Shown: positions 1 through 9,972 of the stretch, piece by piece | How the letters are laid out: each line of letters starts with the position of its first letter | How positions within the stretch are numbered: the first letter of the stretch is position 1 | Assembly (NCBI RefSeq): GCF_028622875.1 | Contig: NZ_CP117709.1 | Coordinates: forward strand, 1,798,001 to 1,862,000 | DNA length: 64,000 bases | DNA from: Streptomyces sp. MMBL 11-1 | GTDB lineage: Bacteria > Actinomycetota > Actinomycetes > Streptomycetales > Streptomycetaceae | Direction: 5' to 3' | The notes under the pieces: generated by a model | The model's database searches: none | What the model was told of the DNA's origin: nothing | What the model saw: the letters and a program-made list of their open reading frames with translations, nothing else | Made by a program: the position numbers and the translations under genes

Positions 1-288
1 CTCGATGGTGTCGACGAAGTCGATGGAGGCGCCGCCCAGGTACGGGGCGCTCATCCGGTCGGTGACGACCTTGACTCCGTCGAAGTCCTTCACGACGTCG
101 CCGTCGAGCGAACGCTCGTCGAAGAAGAGCTGGTAGCGCAGGCCCGAGCAACCGCCGGGCTGGACGGCGACGCGCAGCGCCAGGTCCTCGCGGCCTTCCT
201 GCTCCAGCAGGCCCTTGACCTTGGCGGCGGCGGCGTCGGACAGGAGAATGCCGTCGCTCACGGTGGTGGTCTCGTCCGATACGGACAT
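1..288 (-). CDS. erpA: ErpA/HesB-type iron-sulfur cluster insertion protein (3' end outside window)
   Basis: A-type carrier that passes assembled Fe-S clusters to apo-proteins in the cytoplasm. The 96 visible codons begin MSVSDETTTVSDG and contain the family's first cysteine in the VQPGGCSG segment followed by LRYQLFFDE. The C-terminal CGC cysteine pair lies beyond the window edge and cannot be checked. The start is the ATG at 288, preceded by a GGGAGAG ribosome site. The gene is divergent from nadA, whose product is itself a 4Fe-4S enzyme, so the pairing makes functional sense. The family assignment is firm; choosing ErpA over another A-type carrier rests on the usual Streptomyces context. 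Confidence 0.88.
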   Translation of the reverse strand, partial: MSVSDETTTVSDGILLSDAAAAKVKGLLEQEGREDLALRVAVQPGGCSGLRYQLFFDERSLDGDVVKDFDGVKVVTDRMSAPYLGGASIDFVDTIE

Positions 289-422
289 CTGCTTCTCTCC
301 CGGGTTGTACGGACTGCTTGCCGACGGTTCAACCGCCTCAGTCCCGGATTCATTCCGGGCCAAGCGCTTGTCTGTTCCCTTTCATGCTCGCACACCGGGC
401 CGCCCGGGGGATGCGTCACATC

Positions 423-474
423 GACGCTATCGGCATCGTCAAAGTGACACGAAGCGGCTATGATAGATAGCGTC
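423..474. promoter_or_regulatory. Inverted repeat in the erpA-nadA divergent promoter region
   Basis: GACGCTATC at 423-431 is repeated as its exact reverse complement, GATAGCGTC, at 466-474. CGTCAAA also recurs as a direct repeat at 437-443 and 471-477, a 34-base period. The stretch is AT-rich for this genome and lies between two divergent starts. It looks like paired regulator sites, but which protein binds is not known from the sequence. Confidence 0.4.
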
Positions 475-561
475 AAATAGACGAAAAGGCGAGTTCGCCG
501 AAGCACTCCGCGGAAGCTCGTGGAGTGAACTTGAGTTCGCAGACTAGAAAGGGTGCGTGAC

Positions 562-1740
562 GTGACCACGGCCCAGCCCCTGGACGTACAGCCGACACCC
601 CTCGCGCTGCTGCTGCTCGGCCGCGAGGCCGACCCGAGGAGCGAGCGCGGCGTCGAATGCCCCGGCGACCTGCCCTCCCCGTCCGACCCGGACCTGGTGG
701 AGCGCGCCCGCGCCGCGAAGGAGAAGCTCGGGGACAAGGTGTTCGTCCTCGGCCACCACTACCAGCGCGACGAGGTCATCCAGTTCGCGGACGTCACCGG
801 CGACTCGTTCAAGCTGGCTCGCGACGCGGCCGCGCGTCCGGAGGCCGAGTACATCGTCTTCTGCGGCGTCCACTTCATGGCGGAGTCCGCGGACATCCTG
901 ACCACGGACGCCCAGGCGGTCGTCCTGCCCGACCTGGCGGCCGGCTGCTCGATGGCCGACATGGCCGCAGCGGAGCAGGTCGCCGAGTGCTGGGACGTGC
1001 TGACGGAGGCCGGGGTCGCCGATCAGGTGGTGCCCGTCTCGTACATGAACTCCTCCGCCGACATCAAGGCCTTCACCGGCAAGCACGGCGGCACGATCTG
1101 TACGTCCTCGAACGCGAAGCGGGCCCTGGAGTGGGCCTTCGAGCAGGGCGAGAAGATCCTCTTCCTCCCCGACCAGCACCTGGGCCGCAACACGGCCGTG
1201 CGGGACATGGGCCTGGAGCTGGACGACTGCGTCCTCTACAACCCGCACAAGCCGAACGGCGGCCTCACCGCCGAGCAGCTGCGCGACGCGAAGATGATCC
1301 TGTGGCGCGGGCACTGCTCGGTCCACGGCCGCTTCTCGGTCGAGTCGGTCGAGGACGTCCGGGCGCGGATACCCGGGGTCAACGTGCTGGTGCACCCGGA
1401 GTGCAAGCACGAGGTCGTCGCCGCCGCGGACTACGTGGGCTCGACGGAGTACATCATCAAGGCCCTGGAGGCGGCCCCGGCCGGCTCGAAGTGGGCCATC
1501 GGTACGGAGCTGAACCTGGTCCGCCGCCTGGCGAACCGTTTCGCCGCGGAGGACAAGGAGATCGTCTTCCTGGACAAGACGGTCTGCTTCTGCTCGACGA
1601 TGAACCGCATCGACCTGCCGCACCTGGTCTGGACCCTGGAGTCGCTGGCCGAGGGCAAGCTGGTCAACCGGATCGAGGTCGACCCGGGGACGGAGAAGTA
1701 CGCGAAGCTCGCGCTGGAGCGGATGCTCGCGCTGCCGTAG
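562..1740 (+). CDS. nadA: Quinolinate synthase NadA
   Basis: Condenses iminoaspartate with dihydroxyacetone phosphate to quinolinate, the first committed intermediate of de novo NAD synthesis, using a 4Fe-4S cluster. About 392 residues, the long actinobacterial form. Conserved stretches visible are VLGHHYQRDEV, CGVHFMAESADIL, AGCSMADM, LFLPDQHLG, HPECKHEVV and DKTVCFCSTMN; the cysteines in CGVHF, PECKH and VCFCS include the cluster ligands. GTG at 562 is chosen because AGAAAGG at 545-551 sits at a normal distance. The in-frame GTG at 553 would abut that site. nadB and nadC are not adjacent within the window. Confidence 0.95.
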   Translation: MTTAQPLDVQPTPLALLLLGREADPRSERGVECPGDLPSPSDPDLVERARAAKEKLGDKVFVLGHHYQRDEVIQFADVTGDSFKLARDAAARPEAEYIVFCGVHFMAESADILTTDAQAVVLPDLAAGCSMADMAAAEQVAECWDVLTEAGVADQVVPVSYMNSSADIKAFTGKHGGTICTSSNAKRALEWAFEQGEKILFLPDQHLGRNTAVRDMGLELDDCVLYNPHKPNGGLTAEQLRDAKMILWRGHCSVHGRFSVESVEDVRARIPGVNVLVHPECKHEVVAAADYVGSTEYIIKALEAAPAGSKWAIGTELNLVRRLANRFAAEDKEIVFLDKTVCFCSTMNRIDLPHLVWTLESLAEGKLVNRIEVDPGTEKYAKLALERMLALP

Positions 1741-1759
1741 AGCCGCGCAGGTCCTTGGG

Positions 1760-1796
1760 GAGCCCCGGTGTGCCGCAGGTCGGCGTACCGGGGCTC
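1760..1796 (+). terminator. Terminator hairpin after nadA
   Basis: GAGCCCCGGT at 1760-1769 pairs perfectly with ACCGGGGCTC at 1787-1796 around a 17-base loop, 20 bases after the nadA stop. There is no U-tract, as usual in Streptomyces. Confidence 0.65.
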
Positions 1797-2018
1797 TCGC
1801 GTACGGCGAGGGCGTTCCGGGCGGGGCGCACCGGCGCCGAGGTACCGGCTCGGAGGTACCGGCAGGGGCCCTCCGGGCGGGCCGGTTCTCCCATACGCCA
1901 GCCGATGACGCCGCCGCGTAACTACGCTGCTACTCACCGCAGCGAATCTTCGCGCGGGCGGGACCGATGAGGCCCGCTGAGGCTGACCGGAACGAGCGGC
2001 GAGAACGGTGGGGCGGGC

Positions 2019-4238
2019 ATGAGTGACGAGGACCGTGGGACGGGCGTCGGCGACGAGGCGGGGGGAGCGGGCACGGGGCACGACGGAGTCCGGCAGAGCG
2101 ACGCCGCCTCCGACGCGTCGGCGCGAGCGGAGCTGGCCCGCGCGCGGGAGGAGGTACGCGGCCGGCGCGCCGCGTCGGAACAGGATCCCGCCACCGGCCT
2201 GCCCCCGCTGGCCGAGGCCCTGCACCAGCTGTCGAACCTGCTCTCCGCCGCCGGGGACCGCACGGGCGCGCTGCCCCCGGCGAAGGAGGCCGCGCGGATC
2301 TACGCCGAACTCGGCATGAAGCGCCCCGGCGACTTCCAGGCGGAGCTGGCCATGGCCATGGGCGCCCTGGGCGACCGCGTCGCCGACACCGGGGACCGGG
2401 CGGGAGCCGTGCCGTTCGCGAAGCAGTCCGTGCGGCTCCAGCGCGAGCTGGTCGAGGAGGAGCAGCCGGGTGCGTCCGTCCCGGCGCTCGCCGGGTACCT
2501 CCTGGCCTGCGCCACGCGCCTGGCGGACGCCGGGCAGGCCGTGGAGGCCGTGCCCCATGCCGAGGAGGCGGTCGGTCTTCTCCGGGGCCTCACCGAGGAG
2601 GATCCGGAGGCGTTCCTCCCCCGGCTCGCCGCGGCTCTCCACGCCCTCGGCCAGCACCGCGCGGCCGTGAGCGACGCCTCCGGGGCGGTCGAATCGGCCC
2701 AGGAGGCGTGCGGCCGCTTCCGCGCGCTCGCCGTGCGGCGGCCGGACCTCTTCCGCCCGGAGCTGGCCACGGCGCTCGACGGCCTGGCCGGCCACCTCAA
2801 CAGGGCCGGTGACGCGGGGGCGGGCCTGCGGGTGGCGGAGGAAGCCGTCGCCCTGTACCGCGAGTTGGCCGCGCAGCGGCCCGCGGTCTGCCGCCCCGGC
2901 CTCGCCGCCGCGCTGCGCACCCTCGCCCGGAGCCTGGCCGGCACCGGCGACCCGCAGGAGGCCCTGCCCCCGGCGCGCGAGGCCGTCGATCTCCTGCGCG
3001 AACACGGGGACGCCGTCCTGGCCGATCTGGCCGACTCCCTCCAGCTGCTCGGCACCTACGTGGAGCTGAACGGGGACGCGGAGATGGCGGTGGAGGCGTT
3101 CTGGGAAGCGGTGGCCCTCCACCGGTCGCTGGCGCTGGAGGCTCCCGACGCCCCCGACGCCGCCCTGGTCGCCGCCCTCGACGGCCTGGCCCGGGCGCTC
3201 GCCCGCACCGGAGAGCACGCGGCGGCGATCGAGGAGTTCGACGAGACCCTCAAGGAGTTCGCCGGGGCCGGTCCGGCGACCGCCCGGCGTCTGGCCGTGG
3301 AGCGGAGCGCCTTCCTGCTGCGCTGCCCGGCCCCCTGGCCCGCGACCGGGGTGACCGAGCTGGTGAACTGGCTCGACGAGGACGTGGAGAGGACCGGCAG
3401 CCCGGACACCGTGACCGTACGGGCCCGGCAGGCGCTGCGCGCGTACGGTGACCTCGCGACGGTGCGCACGGCCTGGGAGGACGAGACCTTCACGCCCGCG
3501 CCGGACTGGCTCGCCCTGTCGCCGGGCACGCTGGACCTCGTCAGCGCCTGGATGTTCGCGCCCGACTGGCCCCGGTCACGCGACTTCTGGTCCGAGCACG
3601 CCGACGTCCTCGGCAGCCAGGAGGCGGCGACGGCCCTGGACGAGCTGGCCGTCCTGGACCCGCACGGTGCTCAGCGGCACGCCCTGCTCCGTGAGGCCGT
3701 CCTCGCCCACGGGGTGACCGCCGCCTACGATCCGCTGATCCTCCAGGAGCAGATGGCGCAGTGGCTGGAGTGCGCGGACTGGGCGGAGTCACGGGCCTAC
3801 CTGGAGGAGCACCCGCGCCTGCTGACCGTCCGGCCGCCCGATGGCACCCCGCTGGCCCACGTCGCGATGCTCGACATCGGCCGCACCGAGGGCCTGGACG
3901 CCGCGTACCGCCTCGTCGAGGACCGCGAGGCCCTCCAGGCTTACGTGGACCGGGCGTTGGAGGCCGGGGACGGCGTCGCGCTGATGCACGGCGGGGGCAT
4001 CGAGGGCCAGGTGTTCGGCGACCGGCTCTCCTCGCTCACCCACGCCCAGGTGGCCCTGGTGCTCGCGGGGGCCAGGGAGGGCTTCGAACCGGACGACCTG
4101 ACCCCGCTCCTGCACAAGGCCCCCGAGGAGACCCGCGCCCGGCTGGTGCGGGAGACGGCCGCCCTCAGCGTCCGGCTCCCCGACCAGCGGGGGAAGGCGT
4201 GGCACCGGATCATTCAGGCGCTGGGCGGGGGCGTCTGA
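2019..4238 (+). CDS. Tetratricopeptide-repeat protein
   Basis: 739 residues with no signal peptide or membrane segment. From about residue 60 to 440 it is a run of TPR-like helical pairs. Each has an A-x-x-x-[AG]-x-A-x-x-x-A pattern, such as [20 protein letters not shown], then a variant of RPGDFxxELAxAL. About the last 280 residues lack clear repeats and contain a Trp-rich helical part. TPRs are protein-interaction scaffolds, so this is probably an adaptor, but no partner is identifiable. ATG at 2019 follows a GGTGGGGCGGG ribosome site. It is probably a single-gene unit, with hairpins on both sides. Confidence 0.8.
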   Translation: MSDEDRGTGVGDEAGGAGTGHDGVRQSDAASDASARAELARAREEVRGRRAASEQDPATGLPPLAEALHQLSNLLSAAGDRTGALPPAKEAARIYAELGMKRPGDFQAELAMAMGALGDRVADTGDRAGAVPFAKQSVRLQRELVEEEQPGASVPALAGYLLACATRLADAGQAVEAVPHAEEAVGLLRGLTEEDPEAFLPRLAAALHALGQHRAAVSDASGAVESAQEACGRFRALAVRRPDLFRPELATALDGLAGHLNRAGDAGAGLRVAEEAVALYRELAAQRPAVCRPGLAAALRTLARSLAGTGDPQEALPPAREAVDLLREHGDAVLADLADSLQLLGTYVELNGDAEMAVEAFWEAVALHRSLALEAPDAPDAALVAALDGLARALARTGEHAAAIEEFDETLKEFAGAGPATARRLAVERSAFLLRCPAPWPATGVTELVNWLDEDVERTGSPDTVTVRARQALRAYGDLATVRTAWEDETFTPAPDWLALSPGTLDLVSAWMFAPDWPRSRDFWSEHADVLGSQEAATALDELAVLDPHGAQRHALLREAVLAHGVTAAYDPLILQEQMAQWLECADWAESRAYLEEHPRLLTVRPPDGTPLAHVAMLDIGRTEGLDAAYRLVEDREALQAYVDRALEAGDGVALMHGGGIEGQVFGDRLSSLTHAQVALVLAGAREGFEPDDLTPLLHKAPEETRARLVRETAALSVRLPDQRGKAWHRIIQALGGGV

Positions 4239-4260
4239 GGGTCGGCGGCCCGCCGTCGGC

Positions 4261-4292
4261 GACGTCGGGTCCGGCCGGCCGGACCCGACGTC
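4261..4292. terminator. Perfect 32-base palindrome after the TPR gene
   Basis: GACGTCGGGTCCGGCC is followed directly by its reverse complement with no spacer, 22 bases after the TPR gene stop. It most likely acts as a terminator hairpin. The absence of a loop means the central bases would open. An operator role is less likely given its position between convergent genes. Confidence 0.55.
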
Positions 4293-4408
4293 CGGCCGCC
4301 CCCCGGACGGTATCCAGGCCGGTCACCTCCATGAGGACCCGGTCGCGGTGAAGAAGTGGCGGCGGCGGTACGACGTGGTGCGGGCCGGCTCCGGTGCGGG
4401 AAATCCGG

Positions 4409-4448
4409 AAGGGGCCTGCCCCGCGCGGCTGCGCGGGGCAGGCCCCTT
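4409..4448. terminator. Terminator hairpin downstream of the RND transporter
   Basis: An 18-bp perfect stem (AAGGGGCCTGCCCCGCGC with its complement) and a 4-base loop GGCT end 12 bases after the minus-strand RND stop. It probably works for both convergent units. Confidence 0.75.
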
Positions 4449-4460
4449 CGGGTGGTGAGA

Positions 4461-7400
4461 TCAGGCCTTCGCCGGCTCGGCCTCGCGGGCCTCCTCCGGC
4501 TCCGGCTCGGACGGTACGCCCGCCTTCGCGGCGCGCTTGGCCGCCTTCTTCTTGGCGCGGCGCTCCTTGCGGAGCTCGACCATCGCGTACAGCGTCGGCA
4601 CGAGCAGCAGGGTCAGCAGCGTGGAGCTGATCAGACCGCCGATCACCACGACGCCCAGCGGCTGCGAGATGAACCCGCCCTCGCCGGTGACGCCGAGCGC
4701 CATCGGGAGCAGGGCGAAGATGGTCGCGAGCGCCGTCATCAGGATCGGGCGGAAGCGGTGGCGGCCGCCCTCGATGACGGCTTCCACGATGCCGAGGCCC
4801 TGGGCGCGGTACTGGTTGATCAGGTCGATCAGCACGATCGCGTTGGTGACCACGATGCCGATGAGCATCAGCATGCCGATCATCGCGGGGACGCCCAGCG
4901 GGGTGCCCGTGATGAGGAGCAGGGCCAGGGCTCCGGTCGCCGCGAACGGGACGGAGACCAGGAGGATCAGCGGCTGGACGAGCGACCGGAAGGTGGCCAC
5001 CAGCAGCATGAAGACGATCGCGATGGCCGCCAGCATGGCGAGGCCGAGCTGGCCGAAGGCTTCGTTCTGGTCCTCGGTGACGCCGCCGATGGTGGCGGTG
5101 GCGCCCTCCGGGAGGTCCAGGGCGTCGATCTTCTTGGCGAGATCGGCGCTGACCGCGCCGGTGTTGTCGCCGACGGGCTTGGCGGTGATCGTCGCCGACC
5201 GCTGTCCGTCGATCCGGGTCATCGAGACCGGGCCGGGGACCACCTTGACGTCGGCGATGTCGCCGAGCTTGGCCGGGCCGAGCGGCAGGGCCTTCAGCTC
5301 GGCGACGGTGGCGGCCGGGGTGGAGGACCGGATGACGACGTCGCGCTCGGTGTCGTCGAGCGTCGCGGTGCCGGCGGGCGTGCCGCGTACGGCTCCGGCG
5401 ACGATGCCTCCCAGGGTGGCGGAGTCGAATCCGGCGGCGGCCGCCTTGTCGTTGGCGGTGACCGAGATGCGCGGGACGCTCTGCGCCAGGTCGCTCTGGA
5501 CGTCGGTGACGTCCTTGATGGTGGCGACCTCGGTGCGGACCGCCTCGGCCGCCTTCTTCAGGACGTCCCCGTCGGCGGCCTTGACCACGACGCTCAGGTC
5601 CTGGGAGCCGAAGCCGTCGCCCGCGGCGATGGTGGTGTCGCCGATGCCGTCGAGCTTGCCGAGGGCCTCGTCGATACGGTCCTGGGCGTCCTCGTAGTCC
5701 GCGGCGTCCTTCAGGGTGACCTGGTAGGAGGCCTGGTTGGCGCCCGTGCCGCCGCCGAAGGCGGCCATGAAGCCGGAGGAGCCGACGGTGACCTGGTAGT
5801 CCTTGACGCCCTTGTCCTGCTGGATGACCTTCTCGACCTTGCGGGCCGCCTCGTCGGCGGCTTCCAGGCTGGTGCCGGGGGTCAGCTCCTGCTTGACGGT
5901 CAGGACCTCCTGCTCTCCGGCGTCGAAGAAGTTCGTCTTCAGCAGCGGCACCATGCCGAAGGTGCCGAGGAGCACGGCGACGGCGATGACGAGGCTGGTG
6001 ATCCGGCGACGGGTCGCGAAGCGGAGGATGGGGACGTAGATCCGCTGGAGCTTGCTGGCCGCTTCCTTCTCCTCGGCGAGGCGGCGGGCCTCCGCCGCGT
6101 CCTCGGGGGTGCCCTTGGGCGCGCGCAGGAACCAGTACGACAGCACCGGCACCACGGTGAGCGAGACCAGCAGGGACGCCAGCAGCGCCGCGGTGATGGT
6201 CAGCGAGAACGAGCCGAAGAGCTGGCCGACCATGCCGCCGACCAGGCCGATGGGCAGGAAGACGGCGACGGTGGTGAGCGTGGCGGAGGTGACCGCTCCG
6301 GCGACCTCCTTGACCGCGGTGATGATCGCCGCGTGGCGCTCCTCGCCGTAGCCGAGGTGACGCTTGATGTTCTCCAGGACCACGATCGAGTCGTCGACGA
6401 CCCGGCCGATGGCGATGGTGAGCGCGCCGAGCGTGAGCATGTTGAGCGAGAGGTCGCGGGTCCAGAGCACGATCAGCGCGAGGACGATCGAGAGCGGGAT
6501 GGAGACCGCGGTGACCAGCGTCGAGCGGATCGAGGCGAGGAAGACCAGGATCACGACGACGGCGAAGACCAGCCCGAGCGCACCCTCCGTGGTCAGACCC
6601 GAGATCGACTTGGAGACGGCGGGGCCCTGGTCGGAGACGACCGTCACCTCCGCGCCCTCGCCGAGGTCCTCGCGGAGGTCGGGGAGCTTGTCCTTGACGG
6701 CGTCCGAGATGGTGACGGCGCTGCCGTCCTTGTCCATCGTCGCCATCACGGCGAGGCTCGGCTTGCCGTTGGTGCGGGTGATGGAGACCGCCGTGGACGG
6801 CTCCTGCTTCACCTCGGCGACGTCACCGAGGCGCACCGGCTTTCCGGGCTTGCCGCCCGCCGGGTCCTTGGCGACGACCTGGAGGTCCTCGATCTGCTCC
6901 AGCGAGGTGTAGGCGCCGCCGACCTGGATGGTGCGGCTCTTGCCGGACTCGGAGAAGGAGCCGGCCGGCACGGTGGCGCCGCCCGCCTGGAGGGCCTGGG
7001 CGAGCGTGCCCGCGTTCAGGCCGGCCTCGGCGAGCTTCTTGTCGTCGGGGACGACGGAGACCTGGAGGTCCCGCACGCCGTCCACCGTGACCTGGCCGAC
7101 GCCGTCGATGTCCTCCAGGGCCGGGACGACCGTGCGGTCGAGCTGGTCGGCCAGCACCTGCTGGTCCTTGTCGGAGGTGACGGCGAGGACCACGGTCGGG
7201 ATGTCGTCCGTGGAGCCGGCGATGACCTGCGGGTCGACGTCGTCGGGCAGCTGGGCGCGGGCCCGGTTCACCGCCTGCTGGATGTCCGCGACGAGCTGCT
7301 TGGTGCCCTCGTCGCTGAAGTCGAAGGTCGCCATGATGAGGGCGTTGCCCTCGCTGGCGGTGGAGGTGATGCCCTCGACGCCGTCGACGGACTTGAGGGA

Positions 7401-7610
7401 GTTCTCCAGCGGCTCGACGACCTGCTTCTCGACCACATCGGGAGACGCACCCTGGTAGGGCGCCAGCACCGAGACCATCGGCAGTTCGATGGTGGGCAGC
7501 AGCTGCTGCTTGAGCTGCGGGATCGCTATCGCGCCGAAGACCAGCGCGACAATCGAGATCAGCCCGATCAGGGCCCTTTGCGCGAGGCTGAATCTGGACA
7601 GCCAGGACAT
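4461..7610 (-). CDS. RND-family efflux permease (AcrB-like)
   Basis: 1049-residue inner-membrane transporter of the resistance-nodulation-division superfamily, expected to export drugs or lipids using the proton gradient. It has the classic duplicated layout: a first membrane helix near residues 10-30, a large extracytoplasmic loop, six helices around 330-530, a second loop, and six helices from about 845. The relay aspartates are present in the TM4 motif GRVVDDSIVVLENI. The highly charged tail (KKERRAKKKAAKRAAKAG) is cytoplasmic. No membrane-fusion or outer-membrane partner lies nearby, as expected in a Gram-positive. ATG at 7610 follows AGAGAG. It lies 179 bases below a NarL-type two-component system on the same strand, which may control it. 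Confidence 0.9.
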   Translation of the reverse strand: MSWLSRFSLAQRALIGLISIVALVFGAIAIPQLKQQLLPTIELPMVSVLAPYQGASPDVVEKQVVEPLENSLKSVDGVEGITSTASEGNALIMATFDFSDEGTKQLVADIQQAVNRARAQLPDDVDPQVIAGSTDDIPTVVLAVTSDKDQQVLADQLDRTVVPALEDIDGVGQVTVDGVRDLQVSVVPDDKKLAEAGLNAGTLAQALQAGGATVPAGSFSESGKSRTIQVGGAYTSLEQIEDLQVVAKDPAGGKPGKPVRLGDVAEVKQEPSTAVSITRTNGKPSLAVMATMDKDGSAVTISDAVKDKLPDLREDLGEGAEVTVVSDQGPAVSKSISGLTTEGALGLVFAVVVILVFLASIRSTLVTAVSIPLSIVLALIVLWTRDLSLNMLTLGALTIAIGRVVDDSIVVLENIKRHLGYGEERHAAIITAVKEVAGAVTSATLTTVAVFLPIGLVGGMVGQLFGSFSLTITAALLASLLVSLTVVPVLSYWFLRAPKGTPEDAAEARRLAEEKEAASKLQRIYVPILRFATRRRITSLVIAVAVLLGTFGMVPLLKTNFFDAGEQEVLTVKQELTPGTSLEAADEAARKVEKVIQQDKGVKDYQVTVGSSGFMAAFGGGTGANQASYQVTLKDAADYEDAQDRIDEALGKLDGIGDTTIAAGDGFGSQDLSVVVKAADGDVLKKAAEAVRTEVATIKDVTDVQSDLAQSVPRISVTANDKAAAAGFDSATLGGIVAGAVRGTPAGTATLDDTERDVVIRSSTPAATVAELKALPLGPAKLGDIADVKVVPGPVSMTRIDGQRSATITAKPVGDNTGAVSADLAKKIDALDLPEGATATIGGVTEDQNEAFGQLGLAMLAAIAIVFMLLVATFRSLVQPLILLVSVPFAATGALALLLITGTPLGVPAMIGMLMLIGIVVTNAIVLIDLINQYRAQGLGIVEAVIEGGRHRFRPILMTALATIFALLPMALGVTGEGGFISQPLGVVVIGGLISSTLLTLLLVPTLYAMVELRKERRAKKKAAKRAAKAGVPSEPEPEEAREAEPAKA

Positions 7611-7789
7611 GGGTGGGTCTCTCTTCTGTGGCGTACGCGGCAGAGGGGCGGGGAGGGAAATAGGGGGACACCTCCAGCCCAGTCCTACGATCTCCGCTCC
7701 GCGCCGCCGAAACGTCGCCCCCCGGGCTGCTTTCTTATGCCGCGCATACCGCAGGTGGAGTACGCCCGTGTACGCCGTTGCTCCCCCGG

Positions 7790-8524
7790 TCAGTCCGACC
7801 GGGGACGCACCAGGCCCGATTCATAGGCGATTACCACCAATTGCGCCCGGTCCCGGGCTCCCAGCTTCGCCATCGCCCGGTTCACATGGGTCTTGACGGT
7901 GAGCGGGCTGACCGCGAGCCGCTCGGCGATCTGGTCGTTGGAGTGGCCGCCCGCGACCAGCACCAGCACCTCGCGTTCGCGGCCGGTGAGCGCCGCCAGC
8001 CGCTCCGCGTACTCCGCGCTGTCCCGCCCCTCCCCCGAAGTGCCGCCCTGGGCCAGGAAGGTGGTGATGAGCCCCTTGGTCGCCGCCGGGGAGAGCAGCG
8101 CCTCGCCCGCCGCGGCGATCCGGATGGCGTTGAGCAGTTCGTCCGGCTCCGCGCCCTTGCCGAGGAAGCCGGAGGCTCCGGCGCGCAGCGACTGGACCAC
8201 GTACTCGTCGACCTCGAAGGTGGTGAGCATGACCACCCGCACCGCGGCCAGCTGCGGGTCGGCGCTGATCATGCGGGTGGCGGCGAGTCCGTCGGTGCCC
8301 GGCATCCGGATGTCCATGAGCACCACGTCGGCGCCCGTGGCGCGGGCCAGCTCGACGGCCTGGGCCCCGTCGGCGGCCTCGCCGACCACTTCCATGTCGG
8401 GCTCGGAGTCCACCAGCACCCGGAACGCGCTGCGCAGCAGCGCCTGGTCGTCGGCGAGGAGCACCTTGATGGGAGCCTGCTGCGGCACGGTCGTCGGTTC
8501 CGGTGCCGGTGTCGGCCGGGTCAT
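7790..8524 (-). CDS. NarL/LuxR-type response regulator
   Basis: 244 residues. The receiver domain (about 19-135) has the acidic pair DD at 25-26, the phospho-acceptor Asp71 in VLMDIRMPG and the conserved Lys123 in GFLGKG. A LuxR-type helix-turn-helix follows (about 178-240, LTGREREVLVLVAGG). It is a cytoplasmic DNA-binding output for the sensor kinase encoded just upstream. Its ATG overlaps the kinase stop by four bases (ATGA), so the pair is translationally coupled. The downstream RND exporter is a plausible target, though no binding site could be identified. Confidence 0.93.
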   Translation of the reverse strand: MTRPTPAPEPTTVPQQAPIKVLLADDQALLRSAFRVLVDSEPDMEVVGEAADGAQAVELARATGADVVLMDIRMPGTDGLAATRMISADPQLAAVRVVMLTTFEVDEYVVQSLRAGASGFLGKGAEPDELLNAIRIAAAGEALLSPAATKGLITTFLAQGGTSGEGRDSAEYAERLAALTGREREVLVLVAGGHSNDQIAERLAVSPLTVKTHVNRAMAKLGARDRAQLVVIAYESGLVRPRSD

Positions 8525-9804
8525 CGGCAGAGCCTCGTTCCGCCCGCTGTGCCCGGCCGCTCCGGTTCACCCGTGCGGGCCTCGACCGGAAGGATCGCAT
8601 GGACCCGGAATCCACCGCCGTACCGAGGCCCCGCGGTGAGGGCCCCGCCGAGGGCGGTGACGCGTTCGCGCATGCCGACCAGTCCGTGACCGCCGCCGTC
8701 CAGGTCGGGATCGGCCCCGGAGCCGGGCCGCCGGGAGGCGCTCCCCCGGCCGTTGTCGAGGACGGTGACCTCGGCGGTGGTGCCCACCCGTACGACGCTC
8801 ACCTCGGCCGTGGCCCCGGCGCCCGCGTGTTTGCGGACGTTGGTCAGGGCCTCCTGGATGACCCGGTAGGCGGCCAGGTCGACGGCGGCGGGCAGCCGGT
8901 TCCCGTCGTCGGCGCAGGCCACCTCGACGGGCAGCCCCGCGTTGCGGAAGGTGCCGACCAGCTCGTCGAGGACGGCGAGCCCGGGGGCCGGTTCGGTGGG
9001 CGCCTCGGGGTCGCCCTGCTGGCGCAGGAGGCCGACGGTGACCCGGAGTTCGTTGAGCGCGGAGCGGCTGGCGTCCCGGACGTGGGCGAGTGCTTCCTTG
9101 GCCTGGTCCGGGCGCTTGTCCATGACGTGGGCGGCGACCCCGGCCTGGACGTTGACCAGGGCGATGTGGTGGGCGACGACGTCGTGGAGGTCCCGGGCGA
9201 TCCGCAGCCGTTCCTCGGCGACCCGGCGGCGGGCCTCCTCCTCGCGGGTCCGCTCGGCCCGCTCGGCGCGTTCCCGGATGGCGTCGACGAACGCGCGTCT
9301 GCTGCGCACGGCGTCCCCGGCGGCCCCGGCCATCCCGGTCCAGGCGAACACACCGAGGTTCTCCTGGCTGTACCAGGGCGTCGATCCGAAGACCATGGCG
9401 ACCGCCGTGAGCGCCCCCATGGTCAGCAGCCCGACCCGCCAGGTGGTGGGGCGGTCGGTGCGCGAGGCGACGGTGTAGAGGGCGATGACCGCGCTCATGA
9501 CGACCGGTGCGGGCGGGTCCATCACCGTGTACTCGGTGGCCGAGAGGGCCCCGGTGACGGCGAGCACCGACATCGGACGCCGCCGCCGCAGGACCAGGGT
9601 GACGGCGGCGAGGACCATCAGGAGCACGCTGAACGGCTCGGGCGTGCGGGTCCCGAAGGTCTGCCCGTGTCCGGCGCCCGGGTCCACGAACGAGCCGCCG
9701 ATCATCGCGACGAGGGAGCCGAGGGCAAGGGTCGCGTCGAGCGCGAGGGGGTGGTCCCGGAGCCAGCGGCGGGCGCGCGCGAAGCCGGACGAGAGGGTGG
9801 TCAC
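8521..9804 (-). CDS. Two-component sensor histidine kinase (HisKA_3 type)
   Basis: 427 residues. The N-terminal half contains four to five hydrophobic segments between about 20 and 165 and no large extracellular loop, suggesting it senses signals in or near the membrane. A coiled-coil linker rich in Glu and Arg (168-200) leads to the dimerisation domain with His207 in RIARDLHDVVAHH. The HATPase domain follows, with an N-box near YRVIQEALTNVRKH and the glycine-rich DNGRGSA and GHGLVGMRERV. It is the cognate kinase of the overlapping response regulator. The start at 9804 is the first in frame and is accepted without strong ribosome-site support. Confidence 0.92.
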   Translation of the reverse strand: MTTLSSGFARARRWLRDHPLALDATLALGSLVAMIGGSFVDPGAGHGQTFGTRTPEPFSVLLMVLAAVTLVLRRRRPMSVLAVTGALSATEYTVMDPPAPVVMSAVIALYTVASRTDRPTTWRVGLLTMGALTAVAMVFGSTPWYSQENLGVFAWTGMAGAAGDAVRSRRAFVDAIRERAERAERTREEEARRRVAEERLRIARDLHDVVAHHIALVNVQAGVAAHVMDKRPDQAKEALAHVRDASRSALNELRVTVGLLRQQGDPEAPTEPAPGLAVLDELVGTFRNAGLPVEVACADDGNRLPAAVDLAAYRVIQEALTNVRKHAGAGATAEVSVVRVGTTAEVTVLDNGRGSASRRPGSGADPDLDGGGHGLVGMRERVTALGGALTAGPRYGGGFRVHAILPVEARTGEPERPGTAGGTRLCR

Positions 9805-9878
9805 GTCCAGCTACGGTACGCGGCCCGCCTCGGGGGGCGGGCCTACCCCGGGGAAGCCCCGGGGCCGGGCCCGGAGCG

Positions 9879-9918
9879 CCCCTGCCCCGCATCCGGCGGG
9901 CCGGGCGCGGGGCAGGGG
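9879..9918 (-). terminator. Terminator hairpin after pspAA
   Basis: CCCCTGCCCCGC (9879-9890) pairs with GCGGGGCAGGGG (9907-9918), a 12-bp stem with a 16-base loop, 55 bases beyond the stop of the PspA-associated gene. Confidence 0.6.
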
Positions 9919-9972
9919 GCGGGAAGGTGCTGGTACGGCGCTCCACGGGCCCGCCGGGGCCGGCCCGTGGAT

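Noticed and set aside
1023..1208. Small minus-strand ORFs within nadA
   Set aside because: Shadows of the coding strand with no independent support.
4356..7826. Long plus-strand ORF of 1156 codons
   Set aside because: It is antisense to the RND permease. Its translation is low-complexity Gly/Arg/Asp/Glu/His with no domain, and the minus strand shows full RND motifs.
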